From an uncultured Pelagibacteraceae bacterium (GTDB lineage Bacteria; Pseudomonadota; Alphaproteobacteria; Pelagibacterales; Pelagibacteraceae), in contig CABZSS010000002.1 of assembly GCA_902528375.1 (NCBI GenBank), positions 43,688-107,687 on the forward strand: 64,000 nucleotides of DNA, given 5' to 3'. Under the pieces are notes generated by a model, which saw only the letters and a list, made by a program, of their open reading frames with translations, was not told where the DNA came from and made no database searches. This document shows, in pieces, positions 16,937 to 24,296 of the stretch. Both the position numbers and the translations under genes were made by a program. How positions within the stretch are numbered: the first letter of the stretch is position 1; each line of letters begins with the position of its first letter.

Positions 16937-17776
16937 TTATAAAATATCGCAGTTTTTTAAAAAATTTTCTATTTTTTCATAACAGTTGTTATAAAGGTCT
17001 GTCTCGTTAGATATACTTTGAGGAATAGTGAGAGTTTCTTGCTCTTTCTCGCCAAAGTTTAAAAAATTAAAACTTCTAAATTGTATAAATATTTTGATAA
17101 TGCTGTTTTTCTTAGTTGGATATTCACGGAAATCAAAGTCAAAAGGAACTAAAAAATTTCTAGATCCAGCGAAAACATCAATTTTTTCTTTGTTTAGTAA
17201 TTCAAAAGCTTTTCTTGAAACTTGAAAAGAGCGAACATAATGGGATCTATCAACAAATTTTACTCCATCAACCGAATATTGTCTGCCCAAACAATCAGCA
17301 ATTATAGCGGCATTATTTGTAGAACTTTCATTAATATTTTTACTAATATTAATATTCAGAGACCTGTGGAAATTAGGTAAAAAGTAAACATTTTTATTAT
17401 TTTTGAATCGTTCTTTGATAATTTCTTTTGATATTTCAAAACTTCTTTCCAATCTTTTTTCTGCATTATGCCATAGTTGATCCCACAAATGATCAAATGT
17501 CTCAAACTTAATTAAATCTATTTCTCGATCTAAATTATCTTGTACTTTTAGATCTTTATATTCAGGTAGTTTGATAAATCCTTGATCATATAGCTCGGAT
17601 AATAGTTCGTTAAATTTATGACTAGTAATGTCGTCATTCTCTTTTTTTACCTTGTATAAATATGGGCGGTTATGTTTTGAGATACCCTTTTCATCTGATG
17701 TAAGGTCTTCTTTGTTTTCGATTAATTTATTTAGTTGTTTAACTATTTTAAGAGGTGCATATTTTAAGCTATCCAT
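16937..17776 (-). CDS. Hypothetical protein (island, 279 aa)
   Basis: The protein is soluble and charged, without signal peptide or membrane segment. A central part reads NAAIIADCLGRQYSVDGVKF and a C-terminal DVFAGSRNFLVPFDFDFREYP looks like an alpha/beta core, but no family was recognised. Its base composition is AT-rich like the host, unlike the genes just downstream. The gap to the next gene (16814-16936) is AT-rich and holds nothing I recognise. Possible roles (for example defence) are not supported by motif evidence. Confidence 0.7.
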   Translation of the reverse strand: MDSLKYAPLKIVKQLNKLIENKEDLTSDEKGISKHNRPYLYKVKKENDDITSHKFNELLSELYDQGFIKLPEYKDLKVQDNLDREIDLIKFETFDHLWDQLWHNAEKRLERSFEISKEIIKERFKNNKNVYFLPNFHRSLNINISKNINESSTNNAAIIADCLGRQYSVDGVKFVDRSHYVRSFQVSRKAFELLNKEKIDVFAGSRNFLVPFDFDFREYPTKKNSIIKIFIQFRSFNFLNFGEKEQETLTIPQSISNETDLYNNCYEKIENFLKNCDIL

Positions 17777-17813
17777 CTTAATTATTTAGTAATTAGCTAT
17801 TATATTTCAATGA

Positions 17814-17948
17814 CTATTTTACTCTAAACTTTTTTGAAGCTTTAAAACCTGCCATGTAGTGCTTTGCAAGAGATTTAGGCCTTTTATGACCTCTTCTTTT
17901 ATATTCTGCTGTTACAGATGCTAACGTAGGTTGTTTCTTTTTCTTCAT
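17814..17948 (-). CDS. Small basic protein, 44 aa, coupled to argG
   Basis: Read from the sequence: ATG 17948-17946 to TAG at 17816-17814. The product starts MKKKKQPTLASVTAEYKRR and continues with GHKRPKSLAKHYMAGFKASK, so about a third of it is Lys or Arg. Its ATG overlaps the argG stop (ATGA), and it has no detectable motif. The strong charge suggests nucleic-acid or ribosome contact, but that is inference. A real gene is likely because the coupling is exact and the frame is clean. Confidence 0.65.
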   Translation of the reverse strand: MKKKKQPTLASVTAEYKRRGHKRPKSLAKHYMAGFKASKKFRVK

Positions 17949-19126
17949 AACTTATTCTTATGAAATTTTATAAATCTTTCAACGTTTGATTTGTTAAAAG
18001 TTTTATTCTCTTCAAAAGAAACTTTTTTCATTGAGTAAGCACTGCTTTTTGTCACTCTCGATTGAATTGTAACATTACCTTTGTAAAGTTTAAGCTTAAT
18101 ACTTCCATTTACCTTGGTTCTTTTTAGATCCACTATTTTTTGTAATTTAAATCTTTCTTTTGAGAACCAATAACCGTTATAAATTAATTCCGCATATCTT
18201 GGCATAATAGAATCTTTTTTATGCATAGTATCTTTATCTAATGTTACAGACTCCATTGCTCTATGAGCAATTAAAAGCAATGTTCCACCTGGTGTTTCAT
18301 AAACTCCTCGTGATTTAATTCCGATAAATCTGTTTTCAACTAAATCAACTCTTCCAACTCCATTTTTTCCACCGATTTGATTTAATTTTTCTAAAAGTTT
18401 TTCTGGATTTAATTTTTTTCCGTTAATACTAACCGGATCACTGTTTTTGAAACCAATGGAAACATATGTGGGTTTATTAGGTGCCTTTTCCGGTGAAGTT
18501 GTTCTTTGAAAAATAAATTCCGGGGCTGAATTTTTTGGATTTTCTAAAACTTTACCTTCAGTTGATGTGTGAAATAAATTATCGTCTACTGAAAAAGGCG
18601 GTGCACCTTTTTTATCTTTTGGAATTGAGATGTTATGTTTTTTTGCATAATTAATTAAATCTGTTCTTGATTTTAATTTCCAGATTCTCCAAGGAGCTAT
18701 CACCTTTATTTTTGGGCCAAAGTAATGATATCCAAGTTCAAATCTCACCTGATCATTTCCTTTACCTGTTGAACCATGCGAAACAGCGAAAGCTTTAAAT
18801 TTTTTTGCGACCTTAATTTGATCTTTTGCGATTAATGGTCTCGCAATTGATGTCCCAAGAAGGTAAACCCCTTCGTAAATTGCATGACCTCTAATCATTG
18901 GGAAGACATATTCTTTTACAAACGTATTTTTTAAATTGTTAATAATTATTTTTTTAACACCAAGTTTTTTTGCGTTTTTAACAATTTTCTTTCTGTCCAT
19001 TTCTTGACCAATGTCTGCAGTGTAGGCAATTACTTCGCTATCGTAATTTTCCTGTAACCATTTTAAAATAATAGATGTATCAAGTCCGCCTGAGTAGGCT
19101 AAAACAATTTTTTTGTTTTTTTTCAT
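17945..19126 (-). CDS. argG: Argininosuccinate synthase
   Basis: ArgG joins citrulline and aspartate using ATP in arginine synthesis. The 393 aa match the short bacterial type. The ATP loop AYSGGLDTSIILKWL (9-23) opens the protein. GHGSTGKGNDQVRFE-type contacts appear as SHGSTGKGNDQVRFELG (near 117), and the tetramer/aspartate region carries SVDDNLFHTSTEGKVLE. It is preceded by the IalB gene 8 bp upstream and followed by the 44-aa basic protein. Confidence 0.97.
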   Translation of the reverse strand: MKKNKKIVLAYSGGLDTSIILKWLQENYDSEVIAYTADIGQEMDRKKIVKNAKKLGVKKIIINNLKNTFVKEYVFPMIRGHAIYEGVYLLGTSIARPLIAKDQIKVAKKFKAFAVSHGSTGKGNDQVRFELGYHYFGPKIKVIAPWRIWKLKSRTDLINYAKKHNISIPKDKKGAPPFSVDDNLFHTSTEGKVLENPKNSAPEFIFQRTTSPEKAPNKPTYVSIGFKNSDPVSINGKKLNPEKLLEKLNQIGGKNGVGRVDLVENRFIGIKSRGVYETPGGTLLLIAHRAMESVTLDKDTMHKKDSIMPRYAELIYNGYWFSKERFKLQKIVDLKRTKVNGSIKLKLYKGNVTIQSRVTKSSAYSMKKVSFEENKTFNKSNVERFIKFHKNKL

Positions 19127-19134
19127 TTAAGATA

Positions 19135-19641
19135 TTAAGCGCAACTTTTTTTTGCAGTATTATAAGCCTTTGTGAAACCCATTAAAGAATAGTGATCAAT
19201 TGTTTGAGATCCAGATTGATTATATCCCGTAATCATAATTCTTGATCCCTTTTTCATAACATTAACCATCTTTCTTTCTAAACCTGTGTCGCCTATCCAA
19301 GCAAAATTTTCTTTTTTAACATCAAACTTAATTTTATTTTTTCCAGATTTAGCTGTAATTGAATTTTGAGTGTTATATTGGTAACCAGATGTAATACTTA
19401 CTTCATCTTTAATTTTATCAGCTGGTCTGAAACTAATAAATAATCTTGCCTCTCTTGGATTTTTTTTCGGTGATTGTAAAACTGGTTTTGATTGAGCAAA
19501 GCAAAGTTTTTTTGATCCATCAGTAACTACTATCGTTTCCCAGTCTTTGAATTTGCCAACTTTTTTAATTTCCTGAGCTGAGGCTTCAGAGACAATTAAA
19601 AGACAAAATAATAATACTGTGATTTTATTTATTAAGGACAT
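19135..19641 (-). CDS. IalB-family periplasmic protein
   Basis: This 168-aa protein has a signal peptide (hydrophobic core VLLFCLLIVSEASA, cleavage before QEIKK). The motif GKFKDWETIVV, followed by KLCFAQSKP, and the C-terminal GFTKAYNTAKKSC are the invasion-associated locus B (IalB) pattern. IalB-like proteins are common in alphaproteobacteria, free-living ones included, so no pathogenic role is implied. The two Cys (KLC, KSC) could form a disulfide. It overlaps the upstream aldo/keto reductase gene by 10 bp. Confidence 0.85.
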   Translation of the reverse strand: MSLINKITVLLFCLLIVSEASAQEIKKVGKFKDWETIVVTDGSKKLCFAQSKPVLQSPKKNPREARLFISFRPADKIKDEVSITSGYQYNTQNSITAKSGKNKIKFDVKKENFAWIGDTGLERKMVNVMKKGSRIMITGYNQSGSQTIDHYSLMGFTKAYNTAKKSCA

Positions 19642-20672
19642 GGATTTGGATATATTTTTTGAACTTCGTTAATTTCATTAATAATTTCATTGTTCAATTT
19701 TACATTTACACTTTCTACATTTGTTTTCAACTGTTGCATAGTCGTAGCACCAATTATTACACTTGTTACAAAAGGCTGTATTTCACAAAATTTTATGGAC
19801 ATTTGAGCAAAATCCAAATTAAATTTTTGAGAAATTTTGTAATATTCCTCAATAGCTTTAATGCTATTTTCATTATTGTAGCGAGTGAAATCTTTAAAAA
19901 GATCTATTCTTGAACCTTTTGGCATATTATTATTTCGATATTTTCCTGTGAGGTAACCAAAAGCTAATGGGGAATAAGCCAACAAACCACTTTGTTCTCT
20001 GACCGAGATTTCGGCAAGACCAACTTCATAAGTCCTATTGAGTAAGTTGTAAGGATTTTGAACAGCCATCATCTTGGGTAAATTTTTTAACTTTGAAAGC
20101 TCAAGACATTTTGCTAAACCCCATGCAGTTTCGTTTGAGAGGCCCACATATCTAATTTTACCTGCATCCACGAATTTTTTTAAATTTTCTAAAATCTCCT
20201 CAAAAGCAATCCAATTTTTTTCATTTGAATCGTGTTCGTATCCTTGCTTACCAAAAAAATTAGTATTCCTTTCAGGCCAATGTAATTGATATAAATCGAT
20301 ATAATCAGTTTGCATTCTTTTTAAACTTTTCTCTAATGCCTCTGACATACTTTTTTTATCATAACTGCATCCACCACCTCTAATATATTCCTTACTTGAG
20401 GGACCCGAAACCTTGGTAGCTAAAACGACTTTGTCTCTCTTTTTTGTTTTTTTGAACCATTCACCTATGATGTTTTCGGTCTCACCATAAGTTTCTTCTC
20501 TCATTGGTATCGCATAGATTTCTGCCGTGTCCCAAAAATTTACACCATTATCAATTGCATAATCCATTTGCTCAAAACCATCTGCCTTTGAATTTTGCTC
20601 TCCCCAAGTCATGGTCCCGAGACAAATTGTACTCACATCTATGTCTGTACTGCCTAGTTTCTTATAATTCAT
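19632..20672 (-). CDS. Aldo/keto reductase (Tas-like)
   Basis: The 346-aa NADPH-dependent oxidoreductase has the (beta/alpha)8 barrel signs: LGTMTWGEQN, then NFWDTAEIYAIP with catalytic Asp and Tyr, ATKVSG with the Lys and QLHWPERN with the His. It belongs to the Tas/YghZ subgroup by length and by the GETENIIGEWF segment. The substrate is unknown. It is divergent from the Bax-inhibitor gene and co-transcribed with the IalB gene. Confidence 0.9.
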   Translation of the reverse strand: MNYKKLGSTDIDVSTICLGTMTWGEQNSKADGFEQMDYAIDNGVNFWDTAEIYAIPMREETYGETENIIGEWFKKTKKRDKVVLATKVSGPSSKEYIRGGGCSYDKKSMSEALEKSLKRMQTDYIDLYQLHWPERNTNFFGKQGYEHDSNEKNWIAFEEILENLKKFVDAGKIRYVGLSNETAWGLAKCLELSKLKNLPKMMAVQNPYNLLNRTYEVGLAEISVREQSGLLAYSPLAFGYLTGKYRNNNMPKGSRIDLFKDFTRYNNENSIKAIEEYYKISQKFNLDFAQMSIKFCEIQPFVTSVIIGATTMQQLKTNVESVNVKLNNEIINEINEVQKIYPNPCP

Positions 20673-20737
20673 AAAAATATTATATTTTGGTACCTTTAGA
20701 CCATTGAAAATTTTTGTAAAATTTATATATTCTATAT

Positions 20738-21490
20738 ATGGATTTTAACAGACAAAACATCTTCCAAGCAACCTCTGCAAAAACTGCAGTTTGGGATGCT
20801 GGTTTAAGAGCTTACATGTTGAAAGTGTATAACTACATGGCAACTGGAGTGCTTTTAACTGGAATAATTTCATTAATTTCATTTAAAATGTCTGTTGTTA
20901 CAGATTCTGCAGGAACGATCGCTTCATTTACAAGTTTCGGTAATGCAATTTTCTTTTCAGGTTTAAAATGGGTAATTATGCTAGCACCTCTAGCAATAGT
21001 TTTTTATATGAGTTTTGGTATTAACAAAATGTCAGCAGCCAAAGCACAAACGGTTTTCTGGGTATTTGCTTCTTTAATGGGATTATCATTATCGTGGATA
21101 CTTTTAGTTTACACAGGAGTAAGTGTTGCAAGAGTATTTTTTATTACATCAGCAACTTTTGGAGCAATGAGTATTTATGGTTATACGACTAAAAGAGACT
21201 TAACTAAGTTTGGTTCATTTTTAATGATGGGCTTGATAGGAATTATAATTGCTTCACTAGTAAATATTTTTCTAAAATCTGCCATGATGTATTTTGTAAT
21301 TTCAATTTTAGGTGTTTTAATTTTTGTTGGTCTAACAGCATATGACACACAAAAAATTAAAAATATGTATTCAGCTTCAGATACTGTCGAAATATCTGGC
21401 AAAAAAGCAATAATGGGTGCATTAACACTTTATTTAGACTTTATAAATCTGTTCATCATGCTTCTAAGACTTTTTGGTCAAAGAAGATAG
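20738..21490 (+). CDS. Bax inhibitor-1/YccA family membrane protein
   Basis: This 250-aa integral membrane protein has seven hydrophobic segments from residue 35 on. GLTAYDTQKIKNMY (about 202-215) is the conserved signature before the last helix, and the end reads YLDFINLFIMLLRLFG. BI-1/YccA proteins act as pH-sensitive calcium leak channels or interact with FtsH; which applies here is unknown. Its stop lies immediately next to the convergent DUF2794 gene (stop codons adjacent). Confidence 0.93.
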   Translation: MDFNRQNIFQATSAKTAVWDAGLRAYMLKVYNYMATGVLLTGIISLISFKMSVVTDSAGTIASFTSFGNAIFFSGLKWVIMLAPLAIVFYMSFGINKMSAAKAQTVFWVFASLMGLSLSWILLVYTGVSVARVFFITSATFGAMSIYGYTTKRDLTKFGSFLMMGLIGIIIASLVNIFLKSAMMYFVISILGVLIFVGLTAYDTQKIKNMYSASDTVEISGKKAIMGALTLYLDFINLFIMLLRLFGQRR

Positions 21491-21829
21491 TTAAAGTTTT
21501 TTCCAATTTATTTTGTTAATCAAATTTTCAAGATCGTGTGAATTTTTTAATATACGTCCCCTGCTATCAGTAATACAATACTTTAAGTTTTTGCTATTTG
21601 GCTTGAAATTTTTGCAAATATTATAAATTGCGTTTTCAGCAGCATTTTTAAAAACACTAAAGCTTACTTGTTTGTTTGAAATATTAAGACCATAATCTTT
21701 CCACGAACCGTTTGAAACCATTTTTGCGTATAAATCTAAAATTATCTTAAGTTCTCCTTTTTCGAAAAAAAATTTTTCTTCGTATTTTTTTATCGAGTTG
21801 TTAATTACTAATTTTAAATTTCTATTCAT
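21491..21829 (-). CDS. DUF2794 family protein
   Basis: The 112-aa soluble protein contains FFEKGELKIILDLYAKMVSNG, then WKDYGLN, VSFSVFKNAAENAIY and, near the end, GRILKNSHDLENLI, the order and spacing of DUF2794, a small conserved alphaproteobacterial family of unknown function. Its start overlaps the end of the YciB gene by 8 bp, so the two are coupled. Confidence 0.8.
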   Translation of the reverse strand: MNRNLKLVINNSIKKYEEKFFFEKGELKIILDLYAKMVSNGSWKDYGLNISNKQVSFSVFKNAAENAIYNICKNFKPNSKNLKYCITDSRGRILKNSHDLENLINKINWKKL

Positions 21830-22373
21830 TTTGTGAGTACTTTTTGATTAATGGAATTTGAAAAGCTGTAAAAATAAAAGTAATCGGTAGCATGCCCCAC
21901 ACTTTAAAATTTACCCAAAATTCCTCAGTTTGTGTTCTCCATATAACTTCATTCAGAATGGCTAATGCGAAAAAAAACCATATCCATCTAAAATTTAAAA
22001 TATTCCATCCTTCATCATTTAAAGGTAATGATTTTCCCAAAATTAATTTTAAAAGAGGCTCTTCGGTGAAATATTTTCCAAAAAAAAGTGATAAACCAAA
22101 TAAAATATTAATTATTGTAGGCTTCATATAAATAAAAATTGGGTTGTTGAAGTAGATAGTTAATCCTCCAAAAAGAGTTATAAGAATACCTCCCGCAAGG
22201 GGCACCATAGGAATTTTTTTTTCAAAAAACCACACAATCAAGACAGAAATTATTGTCGCAACTATAAGAGGGGGTATAGCTACCTGAAGATCTTTCCCAG
22301 AATTATAGTAAAAGAAAAAGAAAATTACTAATGGACCAAAGTCAGTTAAAAATTTTATTAGCGACTTATTCAC
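21822..22373 (-). CDS. YciB/IspZ family inner-membrane (septation) protein
   Basis: This 183-aa protein has five to six hydrophobic helices. It carries the N-terminal KFLTDFGPLVIFFFFYYNSG, then EEPLLKLILGKSLPLNDEGW and LRW-like FRWIWFFFALAILNEVIWR, all family hallmarks. YciB (septation protein A) links envelope synthesis and division. It overlaps the DUF2794 gene and is divergent from hspQ. Confidence 0.92.
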   Translation of the reverse strand: MNKSLIKFLTDFGPLVIFFFFYYNSGKDLQVAIPPLIVATIISVLIVWFFEKKIPMVPLAGGILITLFGGLTIYFNNPIFIYMKPTIINILFGLSLFFGKYFTEEPLLKLILGKSLPLNDEGWNILNFRWIWFFFALAILNEVIWRTQTEEFWVNFKVWGMLPITFIFTAFQIPLIKKYSQNE

Positions 22374-22451
22374 AACTTAATATTACCAGATTTATAAATT
22401 TTTAATAATTTTTTTATTGATTTTTTATCCTAAATACCCATATTATTTATT

Positions 22452-22772
22452 GTGAGTGTTCAAAAAGCAAAATTTTCAATTGGCGATGTTGTAAAGCACA
22501 AGCACTTTGATTTCAGAGGTGTTATTTACGATGTAGACTTTGAGTTTAATAATTCTGAAGAATGGTATGAGTCTATACCTAAAAATGTAAGACCTAGAAA
22601 AGACCAACCATTTTATCACCTGTTGGCTGAAAATGAGGATGTAACTTATGAAGCATACGTTTCTGAACAAAATCTTCTTAAAGACGACTCAAAAGAACCA
22701 ATTAAACATCCATTGATTAATGAGATATTTTCCGGAAAAAAAGGCTCATCATACTTCAAACAGTCAAATTAA
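22452..22772 (+). CDS. hspQ: Heat shock protein HspQ (YccV-like)
   Basis: This 106-aa protein uses a GTG start. The fold-defining string KFSIGDVVKHKHFDFRGVIY (7-26), then FYHLLAENEDVTYEAYVSEQNL and a C-terminal HPLINEIF are diagnostic of HspQ/YccV. In enterobacteria HspQ binds hemimethylated DNA and acts as a Lon specificity factor. It stands alone, with a 162-bp structured gap before ccmC. Confidence 0.92.
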   Translation: MSVQKAKFSIGDVVKHKHFDFRGVIYDVDFEFNNSEEWYESIPKNVRPRKDQPFYHLLAENEDVTYEAYVSEQNLLKDDSKEPIKHPLINEIFSGKKGSSYFKQSN

Positions 22773-22840
22773 TTAGAAGGGTCATCATTTTAACACAATT
22801 CTCTCAAATCTTAGACATATCTTTGGTCTATATTTTATAT

Positions 22841-22898
22841 ACTGATCAAGGATGTTAAATATTTCCTAACATTATCTCCCTCAACGTTCTTGATCAGT
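22841..22898 (+). ncRNA. Structured element upstream of the ccm block
   Basis: The gap 22773-22934 holds a perfect 10-bp inverted repeat, ACTGATCAAG (22841-22850) and CTTGATCAGT (22889-22898). Within it is a smaller hairpin ATGTTA (22852-22857)/TAACAT (22867-22872). A third stem, TAGAC/GTCTA, is just upstream (22812-22816, 22826-22830). The nested order can form one branched RNA 36 bases before the ccmC start, or the TGATCA-containing arms could be a protein-binding site. It matches no RNA family I recognise. Confidence 0.4.
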
Positions 22899-22934
22899 TA
22901 ATTTCTTTATAATAAAATCTTTTTAATTACAAAA

Positions 22935-23642
22935 ATGTTAAACAAAATTTTTGAAACACTAAAAATAATTTCACTCTCAAAATTAACGAGAATAATTGTA
23001 TTTTCTCTTTTCGTTATATTCCTTACACTTGGTCTATTTGAGTCTTTATTGTTATCACCAGAAGATTATATCCAAAGTGATGCAGTGAGAATTATGTATG
23101 TACATGTTCCAGCAGCATGGATTTCTCTAGGAATATTTTCATTCATAGCTTTCCTATCTTTAGGTATTTTTATTTTTAAAAATAAAAATTTTGTAATCAT
23201 TGCAAAAAGCTTTGCTCCATCAGGCTTAGTTTTTAACCTTATTGCTTTAGTGACAGGTTCTATTTGGGGTAAACCAACATGGGGAACATGGTGGGCTTGG
23301 GATCCTAGAATTACTTCAATGTTGGTCCTATTTTTGTTTTATATTCTTTATATTGCCTCGTGGAGATTATTTGAAAATGATAAAGCTGCAAAAATTTCGA
23401 GTTTAGTGGCCATTGCTGGTTTTGTTAATGTGCCTATAATTAAATTTTCTGTAGATTGGTGGGCGAGTCTACACCAACCTTCTTCAGTTAAAATTCTTTC
23501 CGAAACTACAATTCATTCCTCGATGTTGACACCATTATTGCTCATGACTGCGGCATTTGCACTATTCTCAGTATTAATTTTTTTAATGAAATATAATATA
23601 GAATTGATAAAGATTAAGACTAAAGGATTAGATAGATTGTGA
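22935..23642 (+). CDS. ccmC: Haem exporter subunit CcmC
   Basis: CcmC attaches haem to CcmE in the inner membrane during cytochrome c maturation (System I). The 235 aa contain six hydrophobic segments, and the tryptophan-rich WWD motif WGTWWAWDPR follows GSIWGKPT. Conserved His residues sit in the flanking loops VHVPAAW and SLHQPSS. It is the first gene of ccmCDEFGH; ccmA and ccmB are not in this window. Confidence 0.95.
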   Translation: MLNKIFETLKIISLSKLTRIIVFSLFVIFLTLGLFESLLLSPEDYIQSDAVRIMYVHVPAAWISLGIFSFIAFLSLGIFIFKNKNFVIIAKSFAPSGLVFNLIALVTGSIWGKPTWGTWWAWDPRITSMLVLFLFYILYIASWRLFENDKAAKISSLVAIAGFVNVPIIKFSVDWWASLHQPSSVKILSETTIHSSMLTPLLLMTAAFALFSVLIFLMKYNIELIKIKTKGLDRL

Positions 23643-23869
23643 TTAACTTATTATTAATGAATGGATACGGATTATTTGTGTGGTCAGCGTTTGTGTTTAC
23701 ACTAATAAATTTCTTCGGATTGTATGTTATAATTTACCGACAATTAATAAAAGAAAATAAAAAATTTGAATTAAAATTTAGTCATTTAGAAAAAATAAAA
23801 TATACAGAGGCCTATAAACAAAGAACTAACCAGGTATTGGTTTCAAGCAACGCTGCACAAAAAATTTAA
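23639..23869 (+). CDS. ccmD: Haem exporter protein CcmD
   Basis: This small protein has 76 aa, one membrane helix (GLFVWSAFVFTLINFFGLYVI) and a charged cytoplasmic tail, the usual CcmD layout. CcmD is weakly conserved, so position is the main support: the start overlaps ccmC by 4 bp (GTGA at its end) and ccmE follows after 9 bp. CcmD releases holo-CcmE from the CcmABC complex. Confidence 0.85.
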   Translation: MINLLLMNGYGLFVWSAFVFTLINFFGLYVIIYRQLIKENKKFELKFSHLEKIKYTEAYKQRTNQVLVSSNAAQKI

Positions 23870-23878
23870 TCTAAAATA

Positions 23879-24295
23879 ATGTACAGCAAAAAAGTTAAGT
23901 TAAGATTTTTATTCATCGTTGTATTTTTATCATTAATAGTACTCACTATATTCATAGTCTTCAAAGTTTTAAAAGATAATGTTGTATACTTTAAATCTCC
24001 AAGTGAAATTAATCTTCAAATGGAGATTTCAAAAAAGAAAATTAGAGTCGGTGGTATGGTAAAAAAAAATTCAGTAAAAATGAACAACAATAAAATTGAT
24101 TTCATAATTACTGATTTTAAAAATGAACTATATGTAACTTTTTCTGGGACAGTTCCAAACTTATTTGAAGAAGAAAAGGGAGTTGTAGCAGAAGGATTTC
24201 TCAATGATAAAAAATTTTTGGTAGCAGATAAAATTTTGGCAAAGCATGATGAAAATTATATGCCACCAGAAGTTAAAAAATCTTTAGGAGAATAA
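23879..24295 (+). CDS. ccmE: Cytochrome c-type biogenesis protein CcmE (haem chaperone)
   Basis: The 138-aa protein has an N-terminal membrane anchor and a periplasmic OB-fold: [35 protein letters not shown], then [13 protein letters not shown]. The covalent haem ligand His and the following Tyr (HDENY) are intact. CcmE carries haem from CcmC to CcmF/CcmH. Confidence 0.95.
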   Translation: MYSKKVKLRFLFIVVFLSLIVLTIFIVFKVLKDNVVYFKSPSEINLQMEISKKKIRVGGMVKKNSVKMNNNKIDFIITDFKNELYVTFSGTVPNLFEEEKGVVAEGFLNDKKFLVADKILAKHDENYMPPEVKKSLGE

Positions 24296-24296
24296 A

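Noticed and set aside
22841-22898. FNR/CRP site or 4.5S RNA
   Set aside because: TGATCA arms are 38 bases apart and do not form TTGAT-N4-ATCAA; the GGAAG core of SRP RNA is absent on both strands.
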